DNA of 39,382 nt from assembly GCA_012842425.1 (NCBI GenBank), contig DUSU01000077.1:1-39382 (forward strand), read 5' to 3'. The notes under the pieces were generated by a model. It was not told the DNA's origin. It was given only the letters and a program-made list of their open reading frames with translations, and made no database searches. The stretch's first letter is position 1. The number at the start of each line of letters is the position of its first letter. This document shows positions 10,432-20,699 of this stretch, one piece after another. This stretch comes from Candidatus Fermentithermobacillaceae bacterium (GTDB lineage Bacteria; Bacillota; Sulfobacillia; Fermentithermobacillales; Fermentithermobacillaceae). The position numbers were made by a program, and so were the translations under genes.

Positions 10432-11409
10432 TTGCCTGCCAATTTGGGACCCCTCTACCTCGCGGCAGAAGAACGTTACCGGCAGGCCGTCACCGATGAG
10501 GAGAAGATGGCCGCCCTTGAGGAGATGATGGCCACCATCCCCAAGCACAAGGGGACGGAAAAGATGCAGGCGGACATAAAGCGCCGCATGGCCAAACTCA
10601 AGGAAAGCATGAGGGCGGGCTCCAGAGGGCCCAAGCGGAAGGATTTCTACCGCATTGAAAAAGAAGGCGCAGGCCAGATAGTCTTGGTTGGTCCCCCCAA
10701 CTCGGGTAAGTCCTCGATACTCAAGACGACAACGCGGGCGGAGCCGGAGGTGGCCGACTACCCGTTCACGACCCGCTTGCCGCTTCCCGGTATGGCCCAG
10801 TGGGAGAACGTGCAGGTACAGCTCATCGACATGCCCCCGATCGCTCCGGAGACCTCTCAGTCATGGGTGTGGGCGCTCCTCAGGCTGTCAGACGGGCTCC
10901 TGGTCGTGCTTGACGCGGGCGATGACGATGTCCTCGACCAGACCGAAAACCTCCTATCGTTCATGGAAGAGAACAACGTGTTTATAAAGAACGAGGGCGA
11001 GCGGGACTTTAAGGAGAAAAAGGCCATCTGTGCCGCAAATAAGTGCGACATGCCGGGGGCGGCTGAAAGGATCGAACTCCTCAAAGAGATCATCGCCGAC
11101 AAGATGGAGATCGTGCCTTGCTCGGCCCAGACCGGCGAAGGGCTTGACGTCCTCATGTCCAAGGTGTTTTTCGACGTCTTGGGCAAGATCCGCGTCTACA
11201 CAAGGCCTCCCGGGAAGAAGCCGGATTTCACGCAGCCGTTCATACTTGATAGAGGAACTACCATCATTGACGCTGCTCGAGAAGTCCACAAAGAGATCGC
11301 AGAGTCTCTGAAATACGCCCGCGTATGGGGCAAGAGCGTTTTTGACGGACAGATGGTGCCGCGCGACCACGTCCTAAACGACGGAGACGTGATCGCCTTC
11401 TACACATAA
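10432..11409 (+). CDS. DRG/Obg-like GTPase with C-terminal TGS domain
   Basis: G1 GPPNSGKSS, G3-like DMPP, G4 NKCD, C-terminal TGS (FILDRGTTIIDAAREVHKEIAESLKYARVWGKSVFDGQMVPRDHVLNDGDVIAFYT). Confidence 0.88.
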   Translation: MPANLGPLYLAAEERYRQAVTDEEKMAALEEMMATIPKHKGTEKMQADIKRRMAKLKESMRAGSRGPKRKDFYRIEKEGAGQIVLVGPPNSGKSSILKTTTRAEPEVADYPFTTRLPLPGMAQWENVQVQLIDMPPIAPETSQSWVWALLRLSDGLLVVLDAGDDDVLDQTENLLSFMEENNVFIKNEGERDFKEKKAICAANKCDMPGAAERIELLKEIIADKMEIVPCSAQTGEGLDVLMSKVFFDVLGKIRVYTRPPGKKPDFTQPFILDRGTTIIDAAREVHKEIAESLKYARVWGKSVFDGQMVPRDHVLNDGDVIAFYT

Positions 11410-11410
11410 C

Positions 11411-14089
11411 ATGCAGTCCAGAGAACTTGTACTCAGGATATTGCGGCTCAACCTCATTCCGGCTCCCAGAGTCGTTACGCCCGGTCCGGCAACGGTGTTT
11501 CCCGTGCTTTATATGTACTCGGAGGGTTCGGAGAAGGTTGTGAACACCCTGGACGAGGCTAAGGCGCTGTCCAAGGCCGTGGCAGGTTACCCGAGAGATG
11601 AGAGCGCAGCCGATTTCTTCTGCGAGATTCTCCCCGTAGAACACACGGCCCAGGTAGCCGTATCGGATCTTCGCGGTGAGTGGCGCCACGCCAGATGCGA
11701 CACGGCCGAAGAGGAGCGTCGGGAGGCCATCTTCCTGGCGGTAAGGGCGACCTACGTGCTGGGACTGGACCGCGCTACGGTTACCGTCGGATTCGGGCCC
11801 GGCGGGCCATGGGTGATTAACGTGGAGCCCCAAGGCACTGAGGGCAATTGGGGTCTCGATGAGGTGAGCCGGCAGCGTTCTCCCATCCGGTTCCTACACG
11901 CCAAAGCCGAGTATATCGCCGTAGAACCCCGGAGCGGCCGCTGCCTCAACCGGTTCTTTTTACTTCACCTGACTCCTGAAGGCGAGATGATACCTTCCGG
12001 CGCCGGAGCAGGCGATCTCGATGATGGCGGCAGTGCTCCGCCTGAAACCTACACGTGGATATCGTCACCACTCCCGCGACCGGAGATGCCCCTTTGCACG
12101 CGGTTTGTGTTTCAGGGGGAGCCTACCACAGTATTCCTCAGGGCTCTCGATAGATCTGTGGCCGTGCTGGGGATGATGTTTTCCCGGCCCGGCGAGGCGA
12201 GGGAGCGCAACGGGCTGGGCGAGGGGCTTTTGGGGTCTTACCGGTATACCGGTGAGGGGGTCTTCGAGTACACGACCGTACCCGGCCTCCTTAGGAGCCC
12301 GGGGGCGATGAAGCGGCTTTGCGAAGCCGTATCTGCTGTGGTCGAGCGTTACAATGCGGCTGTGGTAGAGGGGACCGGTGATGAGGGGGCAGGCGAAGCC
12401 GGAGGGCAATCCACGGACAAACCGGGGCGCTGGACATCACACCTAGAAGGCCTCTACCGGTGGCAAAGGGCTTACTACCACGCTGACAAAGCCTTCTTTC
12501 GCGACCTGTACGGACATCACTGGCTTTCCGACAACCGGGGCTTTTCCGGCATTGGGCCGGACGAACTAGAAGACCTTACGGAAGGCGATTTCCGTCCCGG
12601 ATGGGGACTGGAGGCGCCTGAGTTCCACGAGCCGTGCGTGACGGTGGCAAGCGGTGCTTCATCCACGGGGTTCAAGGCGCTCACGACCCAAAGCGACCAT
12701 GTTGTGCTCGGGGCGGGTGCCCGTCAGGTCTCCGTGAAATCCGAAAACGTGCTGGCCCCGGACGTACTTGACTCAGATGACTTCGAGAGGGGAAGTCCTG
12801 CATGGGCCGCTATGACTTTGGTCCGCCCCAATCCGGCTGCGGCTCGTATGCTGGCGCTCCCCGATGATGCCGTCTTGAGGGCACACGTAGCAAATGTAGC
12901 GTCCGGTGGAGAATGTCTCCGCATAGGTCCGGTGATAGGGATCATGGCCCCCGAACTTACAAAGGGCCAGAGGTTCGGCGTCGAGACCGACCGGTTCAGG
13001 CACATGATCCGGCTCGGAGCCGAATTGGGCCTTCTGGTATACGTGTTTTTCCCGGAGGACCTTGGCCGCGAGGGGCCTCATCTGGACCCATCGGCCGGAG
13101 TCCTGAGGGGCTGGACCCACCGCGACCGCCGCGGCTGGCTGGAAGAGTTTCTGCCCGTACCCGACGTGGTGTACGACCGATACATACCGGCATCAAGGAG
13201 CAGCGCGAGGGATGTGGCCCGGGAGTTCTCCGAGGCATTCCCACAAGCAGTATTCGTAAACTCCCTTCCTCTGGTGCGCCTCTGCAGGGACAAACTGAGG
13301 TCCCACGAGGCCCTGGCGCGACACCCTGAAATAGCGAGGCACTTGCCGTGCACTGAGCCGGTTAGTGGGCCAGAAGACGCAGTGCGTTTTGCCTCTTCTC
13401 GGCAGAGGTCCTTCCTAAAGCTCCGGTTCGGCACCGGGACTAAGGGCCTCGCGCTCATTGAGAACCTGGGGTCCGCGTACCGGATTACCCGGCGTGAAAA
13501 AGGCACGCCGCCTAGGGTGGACGAGGTCAAAGGACAGGATGGCCTCTTGGGGCTTCTTTCAGACATCCTCCAAGTAGCGGGAACCGGAGAACAGGGGAAA
13601 CAGGGACAAGGCCCGGAGTACATCATCCAGGAAGGGATAGACCTTGCGCCCCTTCCGGGCGGAAAAGGCGGCGCGTTTGAGGTCCGGGTCGTGTACCAAA
13701 AGGGTGGGGCAGGGGTGTGGCTAAGGACCGGCATGGTGGTCCGCGCCAACCCCGAAGCCGAGCGCTTTGTGGTACCGGGCGTGGAACTCCACCACCGGGT
13801 CGGTCACATCCTCGAACTGGCGCTTCCCGGGAGGGCGGACGAAGTGAAAGCCGAGGTCAGGCGCGTGGCCCGGATGATCCCTCCGGCTCTCGAGGAGCAC
13901 TCGGACCGGGGTGGCGAGATCTCCGTAGACCTGGGCATAGACAGAAAAGGCAAGCCATGGCTTATCGAAGTAAACTCCAAGCCTGCCACGCTGTTCAGGG
14001 ATATCGGCGCGTTTGGGCTCAGAAGACTGTCTTTGCTTCGTGTCTTGAACTACGCTATCACCCTACATGAGGAGCTTCACTCATCTTAA
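11411..14089 (+). CDS. YheC/YheD-like ATP-grasp protein (C-terminal half) with an N-terminal amidoligase-like region
   Basis: From residue about 506: IGPVIGIMAPE...RFRHMIRLGAELGLLVYVFFPEDL...PVPDVVYDRYIPA...FLKLRFGTGTKGLALIE...IIQEGIDLAPL...FEVRVVYQKG...GEISVDLGIDRKGKPWLIEVNSKPA, characteristic of the YheC/D family; the N-terminal ~450 aa is a separate region; ATG 2 nt after the GTPase stop. Confidence 0.85.
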   Translation: MQSRELVLRILRLNLIPAPRVVTPGPATVFPVLYMYSEGSEKVVNTLDEAKALSKAVAGYPRDESAADFFCEILPVEHTAQVAVSDLRGEWRHARCDTAEEERREAIFLAVRATYVLGLDRATVTVGFGPGGPWVINVEPQGTEGNWGLDEVSRQRSPIRFLHAKAEYIAVEPRSGRCLNRFFLLHLTPEGEMIPSGAGAGDLDDGGSAPPETYTWISSPLPRPEMPLCTRFVFQGEPTTVFLRALDRSVAVLGMMFSRPGEARERNGLGEGLLGSYRYTGEGVFEYTTVPGLLRSPGAMKRLCEAVSAVVERYNAAVVEGTGDEGAGEAGGQSTDKPGRWTSHLEGLYRWQRAYYHADKAFFRDLYGHHWLSDNRGFSGIGPDELEDLTEGDFRPGWGLEAPEFHEPCVTVASGASSTGFKALTTQSDHVVLGAGARQVSVKSENVLAPDVLDSDDFERGSPAWAAMTLVRPNPAAARMLALPDDAVLRAHVANVASGGECLRIGPVIGIMAPELTKGQRFGVETDRFRHMIRLGAELGLLVYVFFPEDLGREGPHLDPSAGVLRGWTHRDRRGWLEEFLPVPDVVYDRYIPASRSSARDVAREFSEAFPQAVFVNSLPLVRLCRDKLRSHEALARHPEIARHLPCTEPVSGPEDAVRFASSRQRSFLKLRFGTGTKGLALIENLGSAYRITRREKGTPPRVDEVKGQDGLLGLLSDILQVAGTGEQGKQGQGPEYIIQEGIDLAPLPGGKGGAFEVRVVYQKGGAGVWLRTGMVVRANPEAERFVVPGVELHHRVGHILELALPGRADEVKAEVRRVARMIPPALEEHSDRGGEISVDLGIDRKGKPWLIEVNSKPATLFRDIGAFGLRRLSLLRVLNYAITLHEELHSS

Positions 14090-14284
14090 TGAGCAGGGCG
14101 CATCCCAGGGCCTCTTTGCCGCCCGTAAGCGAGGCTTTTCCTGCCGCCGGGCAGTAAGGGCGCAGGAACTCCCTCTCCGCATCAAGAACAACTCCAAAGA
14201 TTCGGGGCTGTTTGGCCCGGGTAAGCCGGACGGTGCGAGACGGACCCCGGGATAGAAAACCGGATTGAGCCGAGGAGGAGCGCG

Positions 14285-15667
14285 ATGAGATCTTTCGACA
14301 CCCAATTTGAGCAGTACATGAAGGAGTTTCTCGAGGAGACGAAGGCTCCGGGAGTGGCCGTCGCCGTGGTCTCGGGAGATGAAGTAGTCTATGCACGCGG
14401 GTTCGGCGTGAAAAATCTGGAAACGGGAGATCCTGTCACTCCTGAAACCATCTTTGGAGTGGCGTCGGTATCAAAATCCTTTACTTGTCTTGCCATCATG
14501 CAGCTGGCCGAGGCCGGAAAACTATCTCCCCACGATCCCGTGAAGAAGTACATACCGGATTTCGATTTGCCGGGGGGAAGCGGTGAACGGGTTACCATCC
14601 ATCATCTCATGACCCATACGACCGGGATGCCCCCTTTGCCGGCACTCAACTACTCCATACGGGGAAACACCGGTATCGATGCGGACGAAAAGCCCAGCGA
14701 GAAACCGTTTCCGAGGATAGACAATTACGACCAGCTTATCGACTATATTCGGACAGCCGATTATGAAGTCCTGGGGAAGCCGGGAGAATACCTGAGCTAC
14801 TCCAACGATTCCTACGGCGTCCTGGGGGCCATAATCGAGAAGGTGACCGGTCAGAGGTTTGAGGACTATATGAAGGATAACGTGCTAAAGCCCCTCGATA
14901 TGAAGAGGAGCATGTACGACCTCAAGGACCTCGAGGCGTTTGACAATGTCACTTCTCTCTACATTAAGGAAAACGACGAGGTTAAGTACAAGCGCCACTG
15001 GCAGGTAGCGCCTCCCTTCACCGCCTGCGGGTGGCTAAAATCAACCGTCCTCGACCTCGCCAATTATCTCAGGATGTACCTTGGGAGGGGCAGCTTTAAC
15101 GGCAGGCAGCTCCTGTCGCCCGAAGGGATCGAGAGGATGTGCCGGTCCCATCACCCGTTCTCTCGCGACCGGGGTTACGGTTATGGGCTTGTCTGTATGG
15201 ATGATTTCCGCGGCGCTACTCTGATCGAACACAGCGGCAGCCTGAGAGGCGTTGCGTCGGATATAGGTTTCATCCCTGAGAAAGGGCTTGGAGTGGCTGT
15301 GCTCAGCAATCTGACGGGGACTCCGTCGGCCAGGGTGTTCCTGGCGGCCGTGAACCTGCTCATGGGGCTCCCGGTGGATACTCCAAGGAGCGTCTACAAA
15401 GAGGAAGCCTGGCCGCCCGAGCTCCTCCCGGTTTACACCGGCACCTTCAAGTCCGGCGAGGGTTCTGTCATAAGCCTCTCGGCGAAAGACGGCAAGCTGA
15501 TAGCGACGGTGGACAAGAAGGATTACGAGGTAAAGAGCGACAGCGAAAACCTGGGGACCTTGATCATGAACGGGCAGCACCTGGAAGTAACATTCTTGAG
15601 AGACGAAAACGGCAAGGTCTGGGCAGTTGGCTGGGGCGGACGGATTATCCGGAAGACCTCTGACTAG
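14285..15667 (+). CDS. Serine hydrolase of the beta-lactamase (class C / PBP-like) superfamily
   Basis: SVSK (SxxK) in FGVASVSKSFTCLAIMQL, YSN motif in YLSYSNDSYGVLGAIIEKVTG, HSG in LIEHSGSLRGVASDIG; GAGGAG RBS. Confidence 0.88.
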   Translation: MRSFDTQFEQYMKEFLEETKAPGVAVAVVSGDEVVYARGFGVKNLETGDPVTPETIFGVASVSKSFTCLAIMQLAEAGKLSPHDPVKKYIPDFDLPGGSGERVTIHHLMTHTTGMPPLPALNYSIRGNTGIDADEKPSEKPFPRIDNYDQLIDYIRTADYEVLGKPGEYLSYSNDSYGVLGAIIEKVTGQRFEDYMKDNVLKPLDMKRSMYDLKDLEAFDNVTSLYIKENDEVKYKRHWQVAPPFTACGWLKSTVLDLANYLRMYLGRGSFNGRQLLSPEGIERMCRSHHPFSRDRGYGYGLVCMDDFRGATLIEHSGSLRGVASDIGFIPEKGLGVAVLSNLTGTPSARVFLAAVNLLMGLPVDTPRSVYKEEAWPPELLPVYTGTFKSGEGSVISLSAKDGKLIATVDKKDYEVKSDSENLGTLIMNGQHLEVTFLRDENGKVWAVGWGGRIIRKTSD

Positions 15668-15708
15668 GCCCGTCTCAATAGCCCCGGAGCGAACTCACCA
15701 AGTGTTTC

Positions 15709-15735
15709 CATCCGGAGGAGTCGGAGGTCCGGATG
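15709..15735. promoter_or_regulatory. Perfect 8-bp inverted repeat upstream of tdh (candidate operator or RNA hairpin)
   Basis: CATCCGGA-ggagtcggagg-TCCGGATG; no following U tract. Confidence 0.4.
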
Positions 15736-15821
15736 TCGAAAACGAGAATGCAAAAAACTGGTGGCCTGGCATGGCCTAACACGGCCGGCGCGTAGTCGTA
15801 TAGGAGAGGGAGGATGTTCGG

Positions 15822-16862
15822 TTGAGAGCTGTTCTCAAGAAAGATCCTGCTCCGGGTGCTGTCTTGATGGATGTCCCCGTGCCCAAACCGGGGCCGGGCG
15901 AGGTCCTTGTGAAAATCAGGGCAACATCCATTTGTGGTACCGACCACCACATCTACATCTGGAATGAGTGGTCTCAGAACCGGATTAAGCCCCCGAAGAT
16001 AATGGGGCACGAGTTCGCCGGAGAGGTTGTCGAGCTCGGAAGTGGTTGTCTTAAGGCCAAGGTAGGCGACTACGTGTCTGCCGAGACCCATATTGTCTGC
16101 GGGCTCTGCATCCAGTGCATGCTGGGCGAGAAACACGTGTGCCAGGACACGCGGATCCTGGGAGTCGATACCGACGGCGTTTTCGCGGAGTACGCGGTGG
16201 TCCCCGAGGAGAACCTCTGGTACAACGATCCCGCTATCCCGCCCCATGTGGCTTCCGTCCAGGAACCCCTTGGAAACGCCGTCCATTCGGTGATGGCAGG
16301 CGAGACCCGCGGGAAGTCTTTCGCCGTTTTCGGATGCGGGCCCATAGGCCTCATGTCCATCGGCGTGGCGAAGGCCGTAGGCGGAACGTGGGTGGCCGCC
16401 GTCGACATCAACGATTACAGGCTCGGTCTGGCCCGGGCCATGGGAGCCGATCTGGTGATCAACAGTATGAAGGATGACCCGGTGCAGGCGATCTTGGATG
16501 CCACCAAGGGCATCGGCGTAGATGTAGTGCTGGAGATGTCAGGGGCCGCGCCGGTCTACAACCAGATGCTGAAGGCGGTGAGACCGGGCGGGCGCATAGC
16601 GCTCTTGGGCCTTCCGGCCAAACCGCTCACCGTGAACTTCTCCGATGATATCGTGATGCGCGGAGTCACCTTGCAGGGGATCACCGGGCGACGCATGTGG
16701 GATACCTGGGTCATGACCCGGGATCTTTTGCGTTCAGGCAAACTGAACATAGAGCCCATCATCACTCACCACCTCGACCTTGCTGATTACGCGCGCGGGA
16801 TGGACCTCATGACTGAAGGAAGATGCGGCAAGGTTATCCTTTATCCGGAGGGATTGAAGTAA
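15822..16862 (+). CDS. tdh: L-threonine 3-dehydrogenase (zinc-dependent MDR family)
   Basis: [29 protein letters not shown], zinc-structural cysteines [28 protein letters not shown]; followed by kbl. TTG start. Confidence 0.92.
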   Translation: MRAVLKKDPAPGAVLMDVPVPKPGPGEVLVKIRATSICGTDHHIYIWNEWSQNRIKPPKIMGHEFAGEVVELGSGCLKAKVGDYVSAETHIVCGLCIQCMLGEKHVCQDTRILGVDTDGVFAEYAVVPEENLWYNDPAIPPHVASVQEPLGNAVHSVMAGETRGKSFAVFGCGPIGLMSIGVAKAVGGTWVAAVDINDYRLGLARAMGADLVINSMKDDPVQAILDATKGIGVDVVLEMSGAAPVYNQMLKAVRPGGRIALLGLPAKPLTVNFSDDIVMRGVTLQGITGRRMWDTWVMTRDLLRSGKLNIEPIITHHLDLADYARGMDLMTEGRCGKVILYPEGLK

Positions 16863-18043
16863 TGTCTAAACTGGGTTTTCTGCATGATGAGATCCAGAAC
16901 CTAAAGGAGTCCGGGCTTTATAACACCATCCGGACGATAAGCGGGCCCCAGGGCGCGTGGTTCGTGGTTGACGGGAAGAAAGTCCTGAACCTCTGCTCCA
17001 ACAACTACCTGGGCTTCGCTAACATGCCTGAGCTCAAGGAAGCGGCGAAGAAGGCCATCGACGAGTACGGCGTCGGGCCCGGCGCCGTACGCACCATCTC
17101 GGGGACCCAGGACATCCATCTGGCCCTCGAGAAGAAGCTTGCTGAGTTCAAGCACGCCCCTGCGTGCATAGTCGTCCAGGCCGGCTTTACGGCCAACACG
17201 GTGGTTATCCCCACCATCACCGGAGCGGGCGATGTGATCTTCTCGGACGAGCTGAACCACGCCAGCATCATCGATGGGTGCAGGCTGTCCAAGGCGACGG
17301 TCGTCAGGTACGCGCACAACGACGTAGCCGACCTCCGGGCCAAGATCATCGAGAACAAGGATAAGGCCCGCCGCATGCTGATCATCACCGACGGTGTTTT
17401 CAGCATGGACGGAGATATCGCTCCCCTTCCCGACATATGTGACGTGGCCGATGAGTTCGGCGCCATGGTCATGGTGGACGACGCTCACGGTGAGGGCGTC
17501 TTGGGAGACAGCGGCCGAGGCATCGTAAACCACTTCAAACTTGAGGGCAGGGTTGAGGTCGAAGTCGGCACTCTTTCCAAGGCCTTTGGCGTCATGGGCG
17601 GATATGTGACCGGCGAGGAGGTCCTCATTGAGTACCTAAAGCAGAGAGGCCGTCCGTTCCTCTTCAGCACCGGTCTTACCCCGGCCGATACTGCGGCGGC
17701 CATTGCTGCCGTGGATGTGCTCCTCAATTCCGACGCCTTGGTCAGGAAGCTCTGGGACAACGCCGCCTACTTCCGTACCGGTCTACAGAAGATAGGGTTT
17801 GACACGGGGAAGACCGAGACTCCGATCACCCCTGTCATGCTAGGAGACGAAAAGGTGACGGGCGAGTTCTCCAAGCGGCTCTATGAGGAAGGGATCTTTG
17901 CGTCCGCCATCAAGTATCCCACGGTCGCGAGGGGCAAAGCGCGCATACGCTGCATGCTCTCGGCGGCTCACGAGAAGAGCGACCTGGATTACGCGATCGA
18001 GAAGTTCGGAGCCGTCGGCAAGGCTCTTGGCGTGATCAAGTAA
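16862..18043 (+). CDS. kbl: Glycine C-acetyltransferase (2-amino-3-ketobutyrate CoA ligase)
   Basis: [79 protein letters not shown] overlaps the tdh stop as TAATG. The listed upstream ORF start at 16823 is not needed. Confidence 0.95.
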   Translation: MSKLGFLHDEIQNLKESGLYNTIRTISGPQGAWFVVDGKKVLNLCSNNYLGFANMPELKEAAKKAIDEYGVGPGAVRTISGTQDIHLALEKKLAEFKHAPACIVVQAGFTANTVVIPTITGAGDVIFSDELNHASIIDGCRLSKATVVRYAHNDVADLRAKIIENKDKARRMLIITDGVFSMDGDIAPLPDICDVADEFGAMVMVDDAHGEGVLGDSGRGIVNHFKLEGRVEVEVGTLSKAFGVMGGYVTGEEVLIEYLKQRGRPFLFSTGLTPADTAAAIAAVDVLLNSDALVRKLWDNAAYFRTGLQKIGFDTGKTETPITPVMLGDEKVTGEFSKRLYEEGIFASAIKYPTVARGKARIRCMLSAAHEKSDLDYAIEKFGAVGKALGVIK

Positions 18044-18146
18044 TCGCAGGCACCAGACGAAAAGCACGAGACGCTCGGCTGCGGCTACGCGGCTCTCATT
18101 GGCGTCTATAAAGCCGGGACGGGGCTTCTCTCGAGTGAGGCCTCCC

Positions 18147-19271
18147 CTAAGAAGGGTCCGAGCCCGGCGCCGGCAGAGGTCCGAGTTCGGTTATGAGCCT
18201 CCTGGTCTCCGGCGGATAGTCGTCCAGGATGAGGTTTACAGTCATCTCCGGCCGCTCGTAGAGGCTTACGTCCGTGGCCCGGTGTATACCCGGCCCGCTG
18301 ACAATCCGGACCACCGGTCTGTGATTGGCCCGCGGGTCTTGTTTTATGACCACTCCGACATAGCCGCCCCAGAGAGACAATATGGTGCCGGTGGGGTAGA
18401 GGGCTATCCTCTTGAACATGGCCTCAACCATGTCTCCGTCAAACAAGATCCCCCGTTTTTCCATGAGGAACGCTTGCACGGCTTCAGGGAGCACCGCCCG
18501 GCGCTGGGGCCTGTCCGCAGTCATGGCCTCATAGACATCTGCCACGGCTACTATGCGGCCAAACTCGGTGATGCTACTTCCTCTTATCTGCCTGGGGTAT
18601 CCCGAACCGTCCAACCTTTCGTGGTGGTCCAATGCCGCATGGGCTACTACGGGTCCCACGTTGTAGCACTGCTGTAGCAGTTCAAAACCCTTCATGGAAT
18701 GGGTTTTCACCAGTTCGTACTCTTCGTCGGTGAGAAGGGTCGGCTTGTTTATTATGTGTTTTGGGATAAGCACCTTGCCCACATCATGAAGAAGCGCGCC
18801 GAGCCCCAGCTCTTTAAGGCGAGGGACAGACCACCCCAGGACTCCCGCGATACACAGGCTGAGTATGCACACGTTTATGCTGTGGGTGTACGTCTCTTCG
18901 TCGAAGGCGCAAAGGGAATAAAGACCGACGGTGGCCTTCGGGTTGTTCCTGAGGTCCGCGACTATGGCGTCGACCGCTTCTCTTACGGGTCTTACGTCGC
19001 CGGGAGAACCGCGTAAGATGTTCTTCATTACCGCATCCATCACTCGTATGGTGGTCTGGCGGGTTTCTTCCTGGATAGACTCGTCGATCTCTATGTCGCC
19101 GGTCAGAGTATCTTCCAGGGCAACCCTTGTATAGCCCCTGCTGCGAAGCAGACTGATGAGTGCGGGGGTAAGCTTCATTCCTCTGGCAAGCATGAGGCGT
19201 CCGCCGTCGCCGTGCACGGGCATGGCCAGGCTTTCGCCGACCAGCTTGTCATGTAGTGCAACTACCCTCAT
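18147..19271 (-). CDS. HD-GYP domain protein (putative c-di-GMP phosphodiesterase)
   Basis: LLHDVGKVLIPKHIINKP and HHERLDGSGYPRQIRGSSITEFGRIVAVADVYEAMTADR; GGAG RBS before ATG. Confidence 0.92.
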   Translation of the reverse strand: MRVVALHDKLVGESLAMPVHGDGGRLMLARGMKLTPALISLLRSRGYTRVALEDTLTGDIEIDESIQEETRQTTIRVMDAVMKNILRGSPGDVRPVREAVDAIVADLRNNPKATVGLYSLCAFDEETYTHSINVCILSLCIAGVLGWSVPRLKELGLGALLHDVGKVLIPKHIINKPTLLTDEEYELVKTHSMKGFELLQQCYNVGPVVAHAALDHHERLDGSGYPRQIRGSSITEFGRIVAVADVYEAMTADRPQRRAVLPEAVQAFLMEKRGILFDGDMVEAMFKRIALYPTGTILSLWGGYVGVVIKQDPRANHRPVVRIVSGPGIHRATDVSLYERPEMTVNLILDDYPPETRRLITELGPLPAPGSDPS

Positions 19272-19420
19272 GTGTTCTCCTCTCTTCTTCCGCGCGAAGA
19301 CCGCAGCGCTCTCTGGTTTATCGGCTGCGATTGCCCAGTACAGTTATCGAAACTCGCAGGTTGCTGTTGAGATGGAGAGCGAAAGGGATTGTAAGCGGCA
19401 GTGTAGTATTAGTTCATGTT

Positions 19421-20641
19421 ATGAGGTTTCAACGAAACGCCAGTTTATATCTACAATCGGTATCCATGAGCGCCCTGGCGAGGGGTGCGTTTGGTGTTAT
19501 CCAGGGCCTTTATATCTTGTCCCTGGGTTTCAGCGAAGCGGTGTTGGGGACCATTCTGTCGGCCCGTATGCTGTCGGCAGCCGCCTTTTCGGTCCCCGCC
19601 GGGATGTTTTCAGACAGGGTGGGGCGCAGGCCGGTCCTCATCACTGCCGGCCTTCTTACCACGGTAGGTTACTTGGGAATGGCAGTCGCCTCTTCGCCGG
19701 CTCTGATGGTGATTTTCTCGTGCATCCTGGGGTGCGCCGAGGCTTGCCAGATGACGTCGGGGGCGCCGCTCCTCGCCGAATCCAGCACGTCCGAAGATAG
19801 AGGGAAGCTTTTCGGCGTTAACTTCTCGCTGTCCATGGGAGTCAACATGGTGGGAAGCCTACTGGGTGGGTTCCTTCCCCAACAGCTCCGGTCGCTGGGT
19901 CTTGTGAAATCATACAGGCTGTCGCTGGCCCTCTTCTCCCTCGTCACTCTCCTCGGTGTTACTCCGACCTTAAAGATGCAGGAGGAGAAGAAGTCAAAGA
20001 TCGGCGCCGGAGAGCTCACGGCTGCGGCGAGGGATGAGATACGTGAGCTGGTCCAGACCGCTTCCAACAGGGCGGTATGGAACCTCCTTTTCTACAACGT
20101 CCTAATCGGGTTTGGCGCAGGTATGGTGGTCCCCTACTTCAACGTGTTCCTCACCAAGAAGCTGGGGATTACTTCGGACCTCGTGGGCCTCATACTGTCT
20201 CTCACAAACGGCGCCACGGCCATCGCGGGGCTCATATCTCCCATCTTGGCGACGAAATACGGCCGGGTGGCCACCGTGGTCGGCACGCAAATGGCCTCGA
20301 TCCCGTTCTTGCTCCTAATCGCCCTGCCGCCCAACGTATACCTGGTCTCATTCGCGCTCTTCATGAGGTCTGCTCTCATGAACATGTCCAACCCGGTAGC
20401 CTCGGGCTTTTCCATGGAGATCGTTGACGCAGAGAAGCGTGGCAAGATGTCCAGCCTCATGCGGATAGCCGACAACGTAACCAGGTCGGCGAGCGCGGCC
20501 GTCGCCGGCTACATCATGGCCAACTGGAGCTACGAAGTGCCTTACTTCTTCACGGCCGTGCTCTACGTACTGGCGAGCCTGATCTACTGGCGCGCGTTCC
20601 GGAGTTGGGACCGGGAGCTACGTGGACAGGCCACACCTTGA
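19421..20641 (+). CDS. Major facilitator superfamily transporter
   Basis: Multiple hydrophobic segments, MFS loop 2-3 motif SDRVGRRPVLI; probable start MRFQRNASLYLQS at 19421 (ORF open from 19256). Confidence 0.85.
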   Translation: MRFQRNASLYLQSVSMSALARGAFGVIQGLYILSLGFSEAVLGTILSARMLSAAAFSVPAGMFSDRVGRRPVLITAGLLTTVGYLGMAVASSPALMVIFSCILGCAEACQMTSGAPLLAESSTSEDRGKLFGVNFSLSMGVNMVGSLLGGFLPQQLRSLGLVKSYRLSLALFSLVTLLGVTPTLKMQEEKKSKIGAGELTAAARDEIRELVQTASNRAVWNLLFYNVLIGFGAGMVVPYFNVFLTKKLGITSDLVGLILSLTNGATAIAGLISPILATKYGRVATVVGTQMASIPFLLLIALPPNVYLVSFALFMRSALMNMSNPVASGFSMEIVDAEKRGKMSSLMRIADNVTRSASAAVAGYIMANWSYEVPYFFTAVLYVLASLIYWRAFRSWDRELRGQATP

Positions 20642-20667
20642 CATTCCTTGGAAGGTCAGGGTATTAT
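20638..20667 (+). promoter_or_regulatory. Sigma-A-like promoter for the riboswitch transcript
   Basis: TTGACA (20638-20643), 18-bp spacer, TATTAT (20662-20667); the -35 overlaps the stop codon of the MFS gene. Confidence 0.6.
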
Positions 20668-20699
20668 ACAGCATACGTTAGCAGTGGGTAGCACGCCTG

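Noticed and set aside
18099-18677. 192-aa plus-strand ORF
   Set aside because: Lies almost entirely antisense to the well-supported HD-GYP gene and shows no protein-like motifs.
19256-19420. N-terminal extension of the MFS ORF
   Set aside because: Overlaps the start of the divergent HD-GYP gene and is not membrane-protein-like; the start at 19421 fits better.
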